DNA of 49,438 nt from a virus: positions 1 through 49,438 of the IMG/VR virus record IMGVR_UViG_3300033153_005635. One strand, given 5' to 3'. A model generated the notes under the pieces. The model did not search any database, was not told where the DNA came from, and was given only the letters and a program-made list of their open reading frames with translations. The position numbers and the translations under genes were made by a program. The stretch's first letter is position 1. Every line of letters starts with the position of its first letter. Below, in pieces: positions 42,001-48,777 of this stretch.

Positions 42001-42715
42001 AACTTCAACGAGTACTAGTACCTCGTCTACGAGTACTTCAACTAGCAGTACCTCGACATCAACCAGTTCAACGTCGACCAGTACCAGTACCAGCTCAACC
42101 AGTACATCGACTAGTAGTACATCGACCTCGACCTCATCGACCCTTACATCAACGAGTACCAGTACCTCGTCAACGTCAACAAGCACGAGTACATCAAGTA
42201 CCAGTACGAGCTCGACTTCAACCAGTACGAGTACCAGCTCGACATCTACCAGTACGAGTACTTCAACGTCGAGTACGTCCACTTCGACGAGCTCAACGTC
42301 AACATCTACTAGCACAAGTACAAGTACCTCGACCTCTAGTACTAGTACTTCGACGAGCAGTACTTCTACGAGCACGTCAACTAGCTCGACCTCGACGTCA
42401 ACAAGTACCAGTACGAGCACATCGTCAACTTCTACGTCAACGAGTTCAACCTCGACCAGCTCCACCAGTACCAGCACTAGCACGAGTACCTCTTCGACGA
42501 GTACCAGTTCTACTTCGACAAGTACCAGTACCAGTTCGTCTACCAGCACGAGTACGACTTCGACCTCTACCAGTAGCACTTCAACGAGTACTTCTACGTC
42601 GAGTACATTGCCGTTTAGAGCTAAGATTGGGGGTGTCGGGGTAGAACGGATGGGTATTGATACAATCAGGGAGGATATGCCCCGAATTAAGAGTGTCGGA
42701 GTCAAGAGGATATAA
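39077..42715 (+). CDS. Giant mucin-like virion protein
   Basis: 1212 residues from ATG 39077; an upstream in-frame ATG at 39011 lies inside the promoter. Residues about 25-130 (DKIEIELGDSKDP, then RWDNEVN and VILKEKP) and about 180-430 (SYAVYHS, HIYRPRI, PIRHAAGLTFGH and a beta-rich domain with WGELSIDKK) are shared with the next gene. Residues about 429-1177 are an almost pure Ser/Thr tract of about 749 residues, interrupted by TTLETTT, TQTTT and TLTST. A 30-residue basic C-terminal domain (GGVGVERMGIDTIRED) follows. Probably a virion fibre or bristle; function inferred. Confidence 0.8.
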   Translation: MDISKLSQEVKDKYQVLDNALGRVVKPDWKDKIEIELGDSKDPSKFHPQVKIQRWDNEVNASFRLIDDGPKIFQTEGEKVKLVGAKKEIHFYELPPSEELREGGYEFEVILKEKPTTNKLEFTIETKGLGFHYQREISDEVAQEALDRFVERKQNTKIPQEIRDTFPSTLLEAKRRIRPARILGSYAVYHSTKQGNYELLGGKNYKFGKVFHIYRPRIEDAEGNWVWGELSIDKKAGVLTVTIPQDFLDNAVYPIRHAAGLTFGHTGKGGSNNNGGADVRALKASPASDGTATKITAWMYNGGFWCGDGIVYGLYEDDGDLIETTGMGNPDNGDFVGGALEYEMDLETEQGVLSANHYYLAWWLKVSCGGAVYFDGIETTPEEAYWYDWPTATEWSDLKESPTWSADPLAEGWVYRWSIYCTYTAGAGTTTSTSSSTSTSTSTSSTSTSTSSTSTSTSSTSTSTSSSTSTSSTSTSTSSTSTSTSTSSTSTSTSSTSTSTSSTSTSTSTSSTSTSTSTTLETTTSTSTSTSTSTSSTSTSTSSTSTSTSTSSTSTSTSTSSTSTSSTSTSSTSTSTSTSTSSTSTSSTSTSTSTSSTSTSTSTSTSSTSTSSTSTSTSSTSTSTSTSSTSTSTSTSTSSTSTSTSSTSTSSTSTSTSTSSTSTSTSTSTSSTSTSTSTSSTSTSSTSTSTSTSSTSTSSSTSTSTSSTSTSTSSTSTSTSTSSTSTSTSTSTSTSSTSTSSSTSTQTTTSTSSTSTSTSSTSTSTSTSTSSTSTSTSTSSTSTSSTSTSTSTSTSTSSTSTSTSTSSTSTSTSSTSTSTSTSTSTSSTSTSTSSTSTSTSSTSTSTSTSTSTSSTSTSTSSTSTSTSTSSTSTSTSTSTSTSSTSTSTSSTSTSTSTSTSTSSTSTSTSTSSTSTSTSSTSTSTSTSSTSTSTSSTSTSTSTSSTSTSTSTSTSTSSTSTSTSTSSTSTSTSTSSTSTSTSTSSTSTSTSSTSTSTSSTSTSTSTSSTSTSTSSTSTSTSSTLTSTSTSTSSTSTSTSTSSTSTSSTSTSTSTSSTSTSTSTSTSSTSTSTSSTSTSTSTSTSTSTSSTSTSTSSTSTSTSTSSTSTSTSTSTSTSSTSTSTSSTSTSSTSTSTSTSTSSTSTSSTSTSTSTSSSTSTSTTSTSTSSTSTSTSTSSTLPFRAKIGGVGVERMGIDTIREDMPRIKSVGVKRI
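40361..42607 (+). repeat. Ser/Thr-coding tract 2, about 749 codons
   Basis: Nearly every codon is Ser or Thr, in runs of alternating Thr-Ser punctuated by Ser-Ser. All six Ser and all four Thr codons are used and shuffled, so protein composition is conserved without long identical DNA repeats. Confidence 0.92.
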
Positions 42716-42716
42716 T

Positions 42717-45221
42717 ATGGCTATGCCAAAGTACGAACAATTAACTAACGCCTACAAATTTACTCCCAAAGACGATTGGCGGGACAAGATTGAGTTCGAG
42801 CTCGGTGATAGTAAAGACCCCGCTAAATTCCAACCACAGTTTAAGTTAATGCGGTGGGACAACGAGGTAAATTGTAGTGTCCGCCTCAAAGACTTTGACA
42901 ACTACACCCTTTCTACAGAAGGCGACAAGGTAAAACTCCAGAATGGTAAAAGAGAGGTTCACCTTTACGAGGTAGAAAACGGATTTGAGTTCGAGGTAAT
43001 TCTCAAAGAAAAACCCCCGACTAACAAGATTGAGTTTTCACTTAATGCGAAAGATGTAAGGTTTCTCTATCAGCCGACACTAAGAGAGAGGTTGGGGGAG
43101 TTTGCTGTAGAACAAAGAGAGATAGAGGGAATAGTTAAAAATCAAAGGTTTGGGTCTCTAGTTGACATTGGTGGAGGAACTGGTTGGTTTGCTAAAAGGT
43201 TTGATGGAACCTGTATTGATTACTCGGAAGAAGCGTACTCTAAAAGAGTTACCGAGAACTACATCAAGGCAGATGTTAGATTGGGTGTGCCGGAGGTAGG
43301 GGACAAACAGTATGACTTGGCGGTCGGAATTGGCCTTCTAAGGTATTTCCAAAACGAAAAAGACATAGAAGAAGCCATTAAAGAAGTGGCGAGAATATCC
43401 AAGAAAGGTATCTTCTTCGATGGTGCTGGCTTTGAGCACTTTGAAGATACACTCCCCCCAGATAGATGTTCTACCGATTGGGATAAGTCAAAAAGGGATT
43501 TCTGGTTAGAGAGGTTTGCCCTTTATGCCCCAGATTATCCAGCAGAAATTTACGATATTTCCTATTCTAAGACTCCAGAAAACGTAGAGGGTTCTTATGC
43601 GGTTTATCACCAACAGAGAAGGCCAGTAAACTGGGTCGGGGGGAAATTATACAAAGTAGGCAAGGTTGGTCATATCTATAGACCAAGGGTCGTAGATAGT
43701 GTTGGCAGTTGGGTTTGGAGCAAACTGGAGATAAAAGATAATACATTAACAGCGACTATTCCCCAAGAGTTTCTTGATAATGCCGTTTATCCCGTGAGAC
43801 ATGCGGCGGGCTTGACATTTGGATACAGCGGCGATGGTGCGGCATCCGTGATTGTTTCCGAGGATAACAGGGCGGCATTTGATAATGCTGCGGGGGCGGC
43901 TGGAACAGGGGTTAGTATGTCTGCGTATATTGAGCCAAGCACAACCGATGTAAACTGTCAAATGTATATCTATGACAGTAGTCTTAATAAAGTAACTAAT
44001 GGAGTTACTGACGAAAATGCTACTCCTAGTGAAACGCTACATTGGGAAACACAAAATTTTACCTCTGCTCCAACATTTACATCACAAACTTACCATCTAG
44101 CTTTTTGGTGTGAGGGTGGGGGGCCGCCATACGATCCGTACATTGATGTTTATGGTGATGACGATACAGGAAATGATTGCTGGTATGACGGGACTGGAAC
44201 ATATAAAACATGGCCAGCCCAGCTAACTAAGTCAACGACATACTCTGATAAAATTCTTTCCATCTACTGCACCTATGAAGAAGCAGCAGGAACTACTACT
44301 TCCACTTCAAGTTCTACAAGTACCAGTACTTCGTCAACCAGTACGTCTACGAGCAGTACCTCGACCTCCACCTCAACGAGTTCAACCAGCACGAGTACTA
44401 GCTCAACATCAACCAGTACCAGCACATCGTCAACGTCTACTTCATCGTCAACTTCGACCAGCTCAACTTCAACCTCAACAAGTACGAGTTCAACATCAAC
44501 TTCTACGTCGAGCACATCCACCTCAACCTCGACTAGCAGTACTTCTACATCAACTAGCTCCACATCGACATCGACTTCAACGAGCACAACACTAGAAACT
44601 ACCACCTCGACCAGTACCTCAACGAGTACTTCTACATCAACGAGTTCTACTAGCACCAGTACGAGTTCGACTTCAACAAGCACTTCCACGAGTTCAACCT
44701 CAACATCGACAAGTTCGACAAGCACAAGCACGAGTTCAACCAGTACCTCTACCAGTACAAGTTCAACAGTTACATCAACAAGTACCTCAACCTCTAGTAC
44801 GAGTTCGTCTACCTCGACCAGTACGAGTACGAGTACATCATCGACCTCTACTTCTACGAGTAGTACATCGACCAGCTCCAGTACTTCGACATCGAGTACG
44901 AGTACCTCAACCAGCACAAGCTCCACCTCAACAAGTACGAGTAGCACCAGTACCAGCTCAACAACAGAAACGACCTCAACCAGTACAAGTTCGACCAGTA
45001 CCTCTACAAGCACATCCACGTCAACATCGAGTACCTCGACCTCAACATCTAGCACTTCAACCAGTACTAGCTCAACATCGACTTCTAGTACTAGTACCTC
45101 AACAAGCACCAGTTCAACGATACTAGACTACGCAATAATGAAGTCTGTTTCAGAACAAAAGATGAGAATACAAACAGTAACCGCAGAAACACCGACAATA
45201 AGAGAAGTGATTGCCGAGTGA
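42717..45221 (+). CDS. Mucin-like virion protein with an internal methyltransferase-like domain
   Basis: 834 residues. Residues 1-120 and about 290-525 match the paralogue at 39077. Between them, residues about 125-288 form a class I SAM methyltransferase-like domain: SLVDIGGGTGWFAKRFDG (motif I), TCIDYSEEAYSKRV (II), YDLAVGIGLLRYFQ (IV) and RISKKGIFFDG. The paralogue has only about 45 unrelated residues there. A Ser/Thr tract of about 276 residues (44292-45119) and a 34-residue C-terminal domain follow. The start follows TAATATGG. Confidence 0.8.
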   Translation: MAMPKYEQLTNAYKFTPKDDWRDKIEFELGDSKDPAKFQPQFKLMRWDNEVNCSVRLKDFDNYTLSTEGDKVKLQNGKREVHLYEVENGFEFEVILKEKPPTNKIEFSLNAKDVRFLYQPTLRERLGEFAVEQREIEGIVKNQRFGSLVDIGGGTGWFAKRFDGTCIDYSEEAYSKRVTENYIKADVRLGVPEVGDKQYDLAVGIGLLRYFQNEKDIEEAIKEVARISKKGIFFDGAGFEHFEDTLPPDRCSTDWDKSKRDFWLERFALYAPDYPAEIYDISYSKTPENVEGSYAVYHQQRRPVNWVGGKLYKVGKVGHIYRPRVVDSVGSWVWSKLEIKDNTLTATIPQEFLDNAVYPVRHAAGLTFGYSGDGAASVIVSEDNRAAFDNAAGAAGTGVSMSAYIEPSTTDVNCQMYIYDSSLNKVTNGVTDENATPSETLHWETQNFTSAPTFTSQTYHLAFWCEGGGPPYDPYIDVYGDDDTGNDCWYDGTGTYKTWPAQLTKSTTYSDKILSIYCTYEEAAGTTTSTSSSTSTSTSSTSTSTSSTSTSTSTSSTSTSTSSTSTSTSTSSTSTSSSTSTSSTSTSTSTSSTSTSTSSTSTSTSTSSTSTSTSSTSTSTSTSTTLETTTSTSTSTSTSTSTSSTSTSTSSTSTSTSTSSTSTSTSSTSTSTSSTSTSTSTSSTVTSTSTSTSSTSSSTSTSTSTSTSSTSTSTSSTSTSSSTSTSSTSTSTSTSSTSTSTSSTSTSSTTETTSTSTSSTSTSTSTSTSTSSTSTSTSSTSTSTSSTSTSSTSTSTSTSSTILDYAIMKSVSEQKMRIQTVTAETPTIREVIAE
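44292..45119 (+). repeat. Ser/Thr-coding tract 3, about 276 codons
   Basis: Same composition and codon shuffling as tract 2, including the shared interruption TTLETTT; others are STVTST and TTETT. Confidence 0.9.
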
Positions 45222-45223
45222 TA

Positions 45224-45238
45224 TGATATAATCGAGCT
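45224..45238 (+). promoter_or_regulatory. Extended -10 element before the adaptor gene, possible leaderless start
   Basis: TGATATAAT (45224-45232) puts the expected transcription start on the G of GTG 45239. No Shine-Dalgarno precedes that codon and no good -35 is seen. Confidence 0.5.
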
Positions 45239-46441
45239 GTGATAATCAAGATTGATAATCCAATCCTTTCCGATAACGAAAAGACTTGGCTGACCCAAGC
45301 TGTTGCTGATGGTACGACTGCTTTAACAGTAAAATCCAATGAGGGATTTTCAGCTGACGACTACATCGTCATTGGAGAGGTTGGAGAAGAAGAATCAGAA
45401 GCAGTAAAGATTTCCTCAACAACTGGCGACCATACCATTACCCTCGCCGTAGCCGTCAAACACGGCCATACTCAAGGAACTCCAATTTACTTTACAAGAT
45501 GGGATAAGTACTCCCTAGAGGTTAAACCTACTGGTGGCGACTATTCAGCAGTAGCAGGAATGCCCGTAGATATTGAGTGGGACTCCGAGTTCTCCGAACA
45601 TATTTACAGCGGGGCGACTACCGACAGTTACCGATTTAGATTTTACAATTCCCAGACGGCGGCATATTCTAGCTATTCTCCAATCGTAGCGGGTACGGGT
45701 TATACCCGTAAATCAGCCCGCTATATGACCAACAATGTTTTGAAGATAGCCAACGACCCCGACGCTAAGGTTCTCAATAGAGATGAAATTAGATACCAAT
45801 TCAACGCCGCTCAGGATTATGTCTCGGCAATGAACAACCGCTGGTGGTTTCTCTGGAAAGAAGGAGACGCAATTTCCTCGGTAGCCAGTACTGAACAGTA
45901 CGGATTCCTAGAGGACTGGAGTCATCTAAAAGCAATTATTTGTCACTTTGACGATGGGACTGATAACATCAAGTATCGGTTGGAGAGACTTCCTAAAGTC
46001 GAGTATGAGTACGAAACAAGAGACCAAGACCGAGACGATGACGATGATATAAAATACTTCTGTATTTACCAACCCGACAGTACCTACAGCTACGGCTCGT
46101 TCAAAGTCCAACCAACGCCAGAACACGCCTACCACACCTTCTACCCCCTCTACTACAAGAAGATGGCCGACCTCGCAGACGATAATGACGAGACGGATAT
46201 TCCTATTCCCCAGATACTAGAGTACTGGGCTTTGTCCCAAATTGAGAAAGCTAGGGGAAACCAGAACAAGTCCGAGATGTATATGAAAAACTTTGAGGGT
46301 AGCGTTGCCCTCCTCAAACAAGACCAGAAGAAGTACGCTGGCCCCAAGACATTCCTAGCTTATCGGGGGAGAAAGGTAATGCGGCGACTCTACGGGGATA
46401 GACGAACATTCTCGGACGAAGAGTTAGCTAAATACTGGTGA
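45239..46441 (+). CDS. Head-tail adaptor / tail-tube-A-like protein
   Basis: 400 residues. Residues about 1-150 are beta-rich, with TALTVKSNEGFSADDYIVIG and an Ig-like part (DSYRFRFYNSQ). Residues about 155-400 begin YMTNNVLKIANDPDAKVLNR and contain QFNAAQDYVSAMNNRWWFLW and ILEYWALSQIEKARGNQNKS, which resemble podovirus adaptor proteins (T7 gp11 / P22 gp4 role). It should sit under the portal and hold the nozzle. Its start may be GTG 45239 without leader. Confidence 0.7.
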   Translation: MIIKIDNPILSDNEKTWLTQAVADGTTALTVKSNEGFSADDYIVIGEVGEEESEAVKISSTTGDHTITLAVAVKHGHTQGTPIYFTRWDKYSLEVKPTGGDYSAVAGMPVDIEWDSEFSEHIYSGATTDSYRFRFYNSQTAAYSSYSPIVAGTGYTRKSARYMTNNVLKIANDPDAKVLNRDEIRYQFNAAQDYVSAMNNRWWFLWKEGDAISSVASTEQYGFLEDWSHLKAIICHFDDGTDNIKYRLERLPKVEYEYETRDQDRDDDDDIKYFCIYQPDSTYSYGSFKVQPTPEHAYHTFYPLYYKKMADLADDNDETDIPIPQILEYWALSQIEKARGNQNKSEMYMKNFEGSVALLKQDQKKYAGPKTFLAYRGRKVMRRLYGDRRTFSDEELAKYW

Positions 46442-46444
46442 TGT

Positions 46445-47503
46445 ATGCCTCAGAAGAAGTCTTTACAAATAACCGACCTCTCAGGGGGGATGGACACCAA
46501 GACCCAGCCCCTTCTTTTACCCGACAATAAATCCGCTTTAATCATCAACGGAGACCTCGGAAGAGTCTTCGGTTCTATCTCGGCTAGGGGGGGATACGAG
46601 CTACAGGGAGCGGCAATGACTCCTGAAAGCGATGTACTAGGAATGGGCAACCTCGCCAAACCCGATGGAACCCACAAGATAATCGGAGTTTGTGGGAGTG
46701 ACTGCTATCTCTACAATACAATCAACGAAACTTGGACAGCCCAGAACCAAGGATTGACTGCGGCGGCTAAAGCAGAATTTGCTACCTACCTCAACAAGCT
46801 CTTTATGGTTAACTACTCCAACGATACCAGAGCTTTTGACGGGGAAAACTGGTCAACCTCTACTGACCTAGACGGGGCACCGAGAGCCAAGTACCTACAG
46901 GTTTACAAGAATAGACTTTACCTAGCTAACTGTGTTATCCAGCCAAATCCCTATCCTTCGAGGGTTTACTACTCATCCCTACCAACCGATGGTTCCATTA
47001 CTTGGGACACGACTGAAAACACGGGGGATTACTTCGAGGTAGATACCGATGATAACGATATGATTAGGGGGCTAGGGACGAACTCTAACCGTCTTTTAAT
47101 CTTTAAGGAGTACTCTTTACATACTTGGGATGGGACTTCCCGTATGAGGGTTCTAGGGGCTCCAGGGACAAACAGCCAACGGTCGGTAGTCAACATTAAC
47201 GAGTGGACATATTACTTTAACCGCAGGGGGGTTCACAGGTTTAACGGGAGGGTTGTCGAGTACATCTCCGAACCCGTCCAACCGTACATTGCGGGCGTTA
47301 GTCCTGCTTCTTCCTACAAGGTTTGTGGGGGGAGCAAGAATTTACACTACCTACTCTACATCGGGGAGGTAAAGAATACCGAGGAAGACATCGAGGAAAG
47401 ACGGGTGCTGCTAGATTTAGATACGGTTAACAGTACTTGGACAGTCAACATTTTACAGACTAGACCCCAAGTATTTCTAAGTTGTCCGACAGGAGCATTT
47501 TAA
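46445..47503 (+). CDS. Nozzle / tail-tube-B-like protein, N-terminal portion
   Basis: 352 residues. LSGGMDTKTQPLLLPDNKSA and NGDLGRVFGSISARGGYE, a series of repeated beta-propeller-like blades (HKIIGVCGSDCYLYN, then KLFMVNYSNDTRAFDG, then RLLIFKEYSLHTWDG, then HRFNGRVVEY), match podovirus nozzle/stabilisation proteins. It ends at LSCPTGAF, short for the family. The expected C-terminal part is found at the end of the next gene, suggesting the gene is split. Confidence 0.75.
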   Translation: MPQKKSLQITDLSGGMDTKTQPLLLPDNKSALIINGDLGRVFGSISARGGYELQGAAMTPESDVLGMGNLAKPDGTHKIIGVCGSDCYLYNTINETWTAQNQGLTAAAKAEFATYLNKLFMVNYSNDTRAFDGENWSTSTDLDGAPRAKYLQVYKNRLYLANCVIQPNPYPSRVYYSSLPTDGSITWDTTENTGDYFEVDTDDNDMIRGLGTNSNRLLIFKEYSLHTWDGTSRMRVLGAPGTNSQRSVVNINEWTYYFNRRGVHRFNGRVVEYISEPVQPYIAGVSPASSYKVCGGSKNLHYLLYIGEVKNTEEDIEERRVLLDLDTVNSTWTVNILQTRPQVFLSCPTGAF

Positions 47504-48777
47504 TGGCCGATACAGGATTTAAGAGTCCAACAGCAACAGGAGGAACCTACAACAACTGGGTAGACCCAGGTAATGCCTACAGTAGCAATGATACCTACGC
47601 AACAGCAGACCGTACTAATGGCTACCCCGCCCAAGACTACTACGATTTTACTCTGGAAGTCCCTGATGGGGCTACAATCGATGGAATCGAAGTAGCTGTC
47701 GAAGGATATGTTAGTGGCACAACTACGGGGGGCACTCGGGTTCGGTTATCTTGGAATGGAGGAACCTCCGAAACGAGTAATAAAACCGCGGATTTGACCG
47801 ATTCTGAGACAACTCATACCTTTGGGGAGGCAACCGATACTTGGGGGAGGACTTGGTCATCTGGCGAACTTGCCAATAGCAACTTCAGAGTAATTTGTGA
47901 TTGTACGGATAGCACACCCGTTTACTACTTTGACCATATCCAAGTCAAGGTTTATTATACGATGGCTACAACTACCTCGACCTCAAGTTCTACCTCGACC
48001 AGTACCAGTACAAGCTCTACCTCTACATCAACCTCGTCAACATCAACGAGTACCAGCAGTACTAGCACTAGCTCGACTTCTACTTCGAGTACTAGTACCT
48101 CAACTTCGACCAGTAGTACGCTAACAACAACAAGTACTAGCTCAACCAGTACCAGTACCAGCTCGACTTCGACCAGCAGTACTTCCACATCGACAAGTTC
48201 GACATCAACCTCAACGAGTTCTACCTCAACGAGTTCGACAAGTACCAGCACCAGCTCTACTAGCACTTCGACATCGACCAGCAGTACCGTAACGAGTACC
48301 AGCACTAGTAGTACATCCACTAGTTCGACATCGACTTCAACCAGCTCCAGTACCTCGTCAACACTACCCTACGAGTTTTCAAATGTTAGGGAGCTGTACT
48401 TTGGGGATACGCTAGGCAAGGCATACCGTTACGGAGAGAACTACGATGACGATGGAGCAGGAATTCCCCTAGAAATAGTTACTAAAGATTACTATCCGGG
48501 GGGGCCAGAAACTACCAATACTTTCCACAAGGTTATTGCCTACGCCAACCGCAGGTCGGGATTATCACTCTACTACCAACTTCTGGGTACGGGTTCTAAA
48601 ATCCAGCCGTGGCAATATCTAGGAAGGTTGAACGATGAAATCAACGAGTTCGATATTACCTTCGGGAAGAACCGAGCCAAGGGAATTAGGTTTAGGTTAC
48701 TTAGTAGCGGTACAGGAGTACCACCAATCTGGAAGGGAATGACGCTCATCTACACCCTCGAAGGGACAGAAGAATGA
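47503..48777 (+). CDS. Chimeric virion protein: beta domain, Ser/Thr tract and nozzle C-terminal domain
   Basis: 424 residues; ATG 47503 shares its A with the previous stop (TAATG). Residues 1-154 are a jelly-roll-like domain (DFTLEVPDGATIDGIEVAVE, HIQVKVYYT). Residues 156-287 are a Ser/Thr tract (47968-48363). Residues about 290-424 contain RELYFGDTLGKAYRYGE, EIVTKDYYPGGPE and GMTLIYTLEG, which look like the usual C-terminus of nozzle proteins. It probably stays in the tail tip complex and displays the tract there. Confidence 0.75.
   Translation: MADTGFKSPTATGGTYNNWVDPGNAYSSNDTYATADRTNGYPAQDYYDFTLEVPDGATIDGIEVAVEGYVSGTTTGGTRVRLSWNGGTSETSNKTADLTDSETTHTFGEATDTWGRTWSSGELANSNFRVICDCTDSTPVYYFDHIQVKVYYTMATTTSTSSSTSTSTSTSSTSTSTSSTSTSTSSTSTSSTSTSSTSTSTSTSSTLTTTSTSSTSTSTSSTSTSSTSTSTSSTSTSTSSTSTSSTSTSTSSTSTSTSTSSTVTSTSTSSTSTSSTSTSTSSSTSSTLPYEFSNVRELYFGDTLGKAYRYGENYDDDGAGIPLEIVTKDYYPGGPETTNTFHKVIAYANRRSGLSLYYQLLGTGSKIQPWQYLGRLNDEINEFDITFGKNRAKGIRFRLLSSGTGVPPIWKGMTLIYTLEGTEE
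47968..48363 (+). repeat. Ser/Thr-coding tract 4, about 132 codons
   Basis: Alternating Thr-Ser with Ser-Ser interruptions and shuffled codons; interruptions TLTTT and TVTST resemble those of tracts 2 and 3. Confidence 0.9.

Noticed and set aside
40342-42705. A 787-residue open frame antisense to the giant Ser/Thr gene (Val/Leu/Glu/Asp-rich), with similar ones at 44273-45109 and 47955-48320
   Set aside because: The complements of Ser and Thr codons in this frame contain no stops, so the frame is open by necessity; composition is a mirror of the sense tract.
42711-42716. TATAAT before the gene at 42717 as a promoter
   Set aside because: It is formed by the stop codon and junction of the upstream gene (ATA TAA T), with no extended TG or -35.
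24231-48363. Repetitive DNA that could be taken for CRISPR arrays or simple microsatellites
   Set aside because: There are no constant repeats with unique spacers, and repeat units are conserved at protein rather than DNA level.
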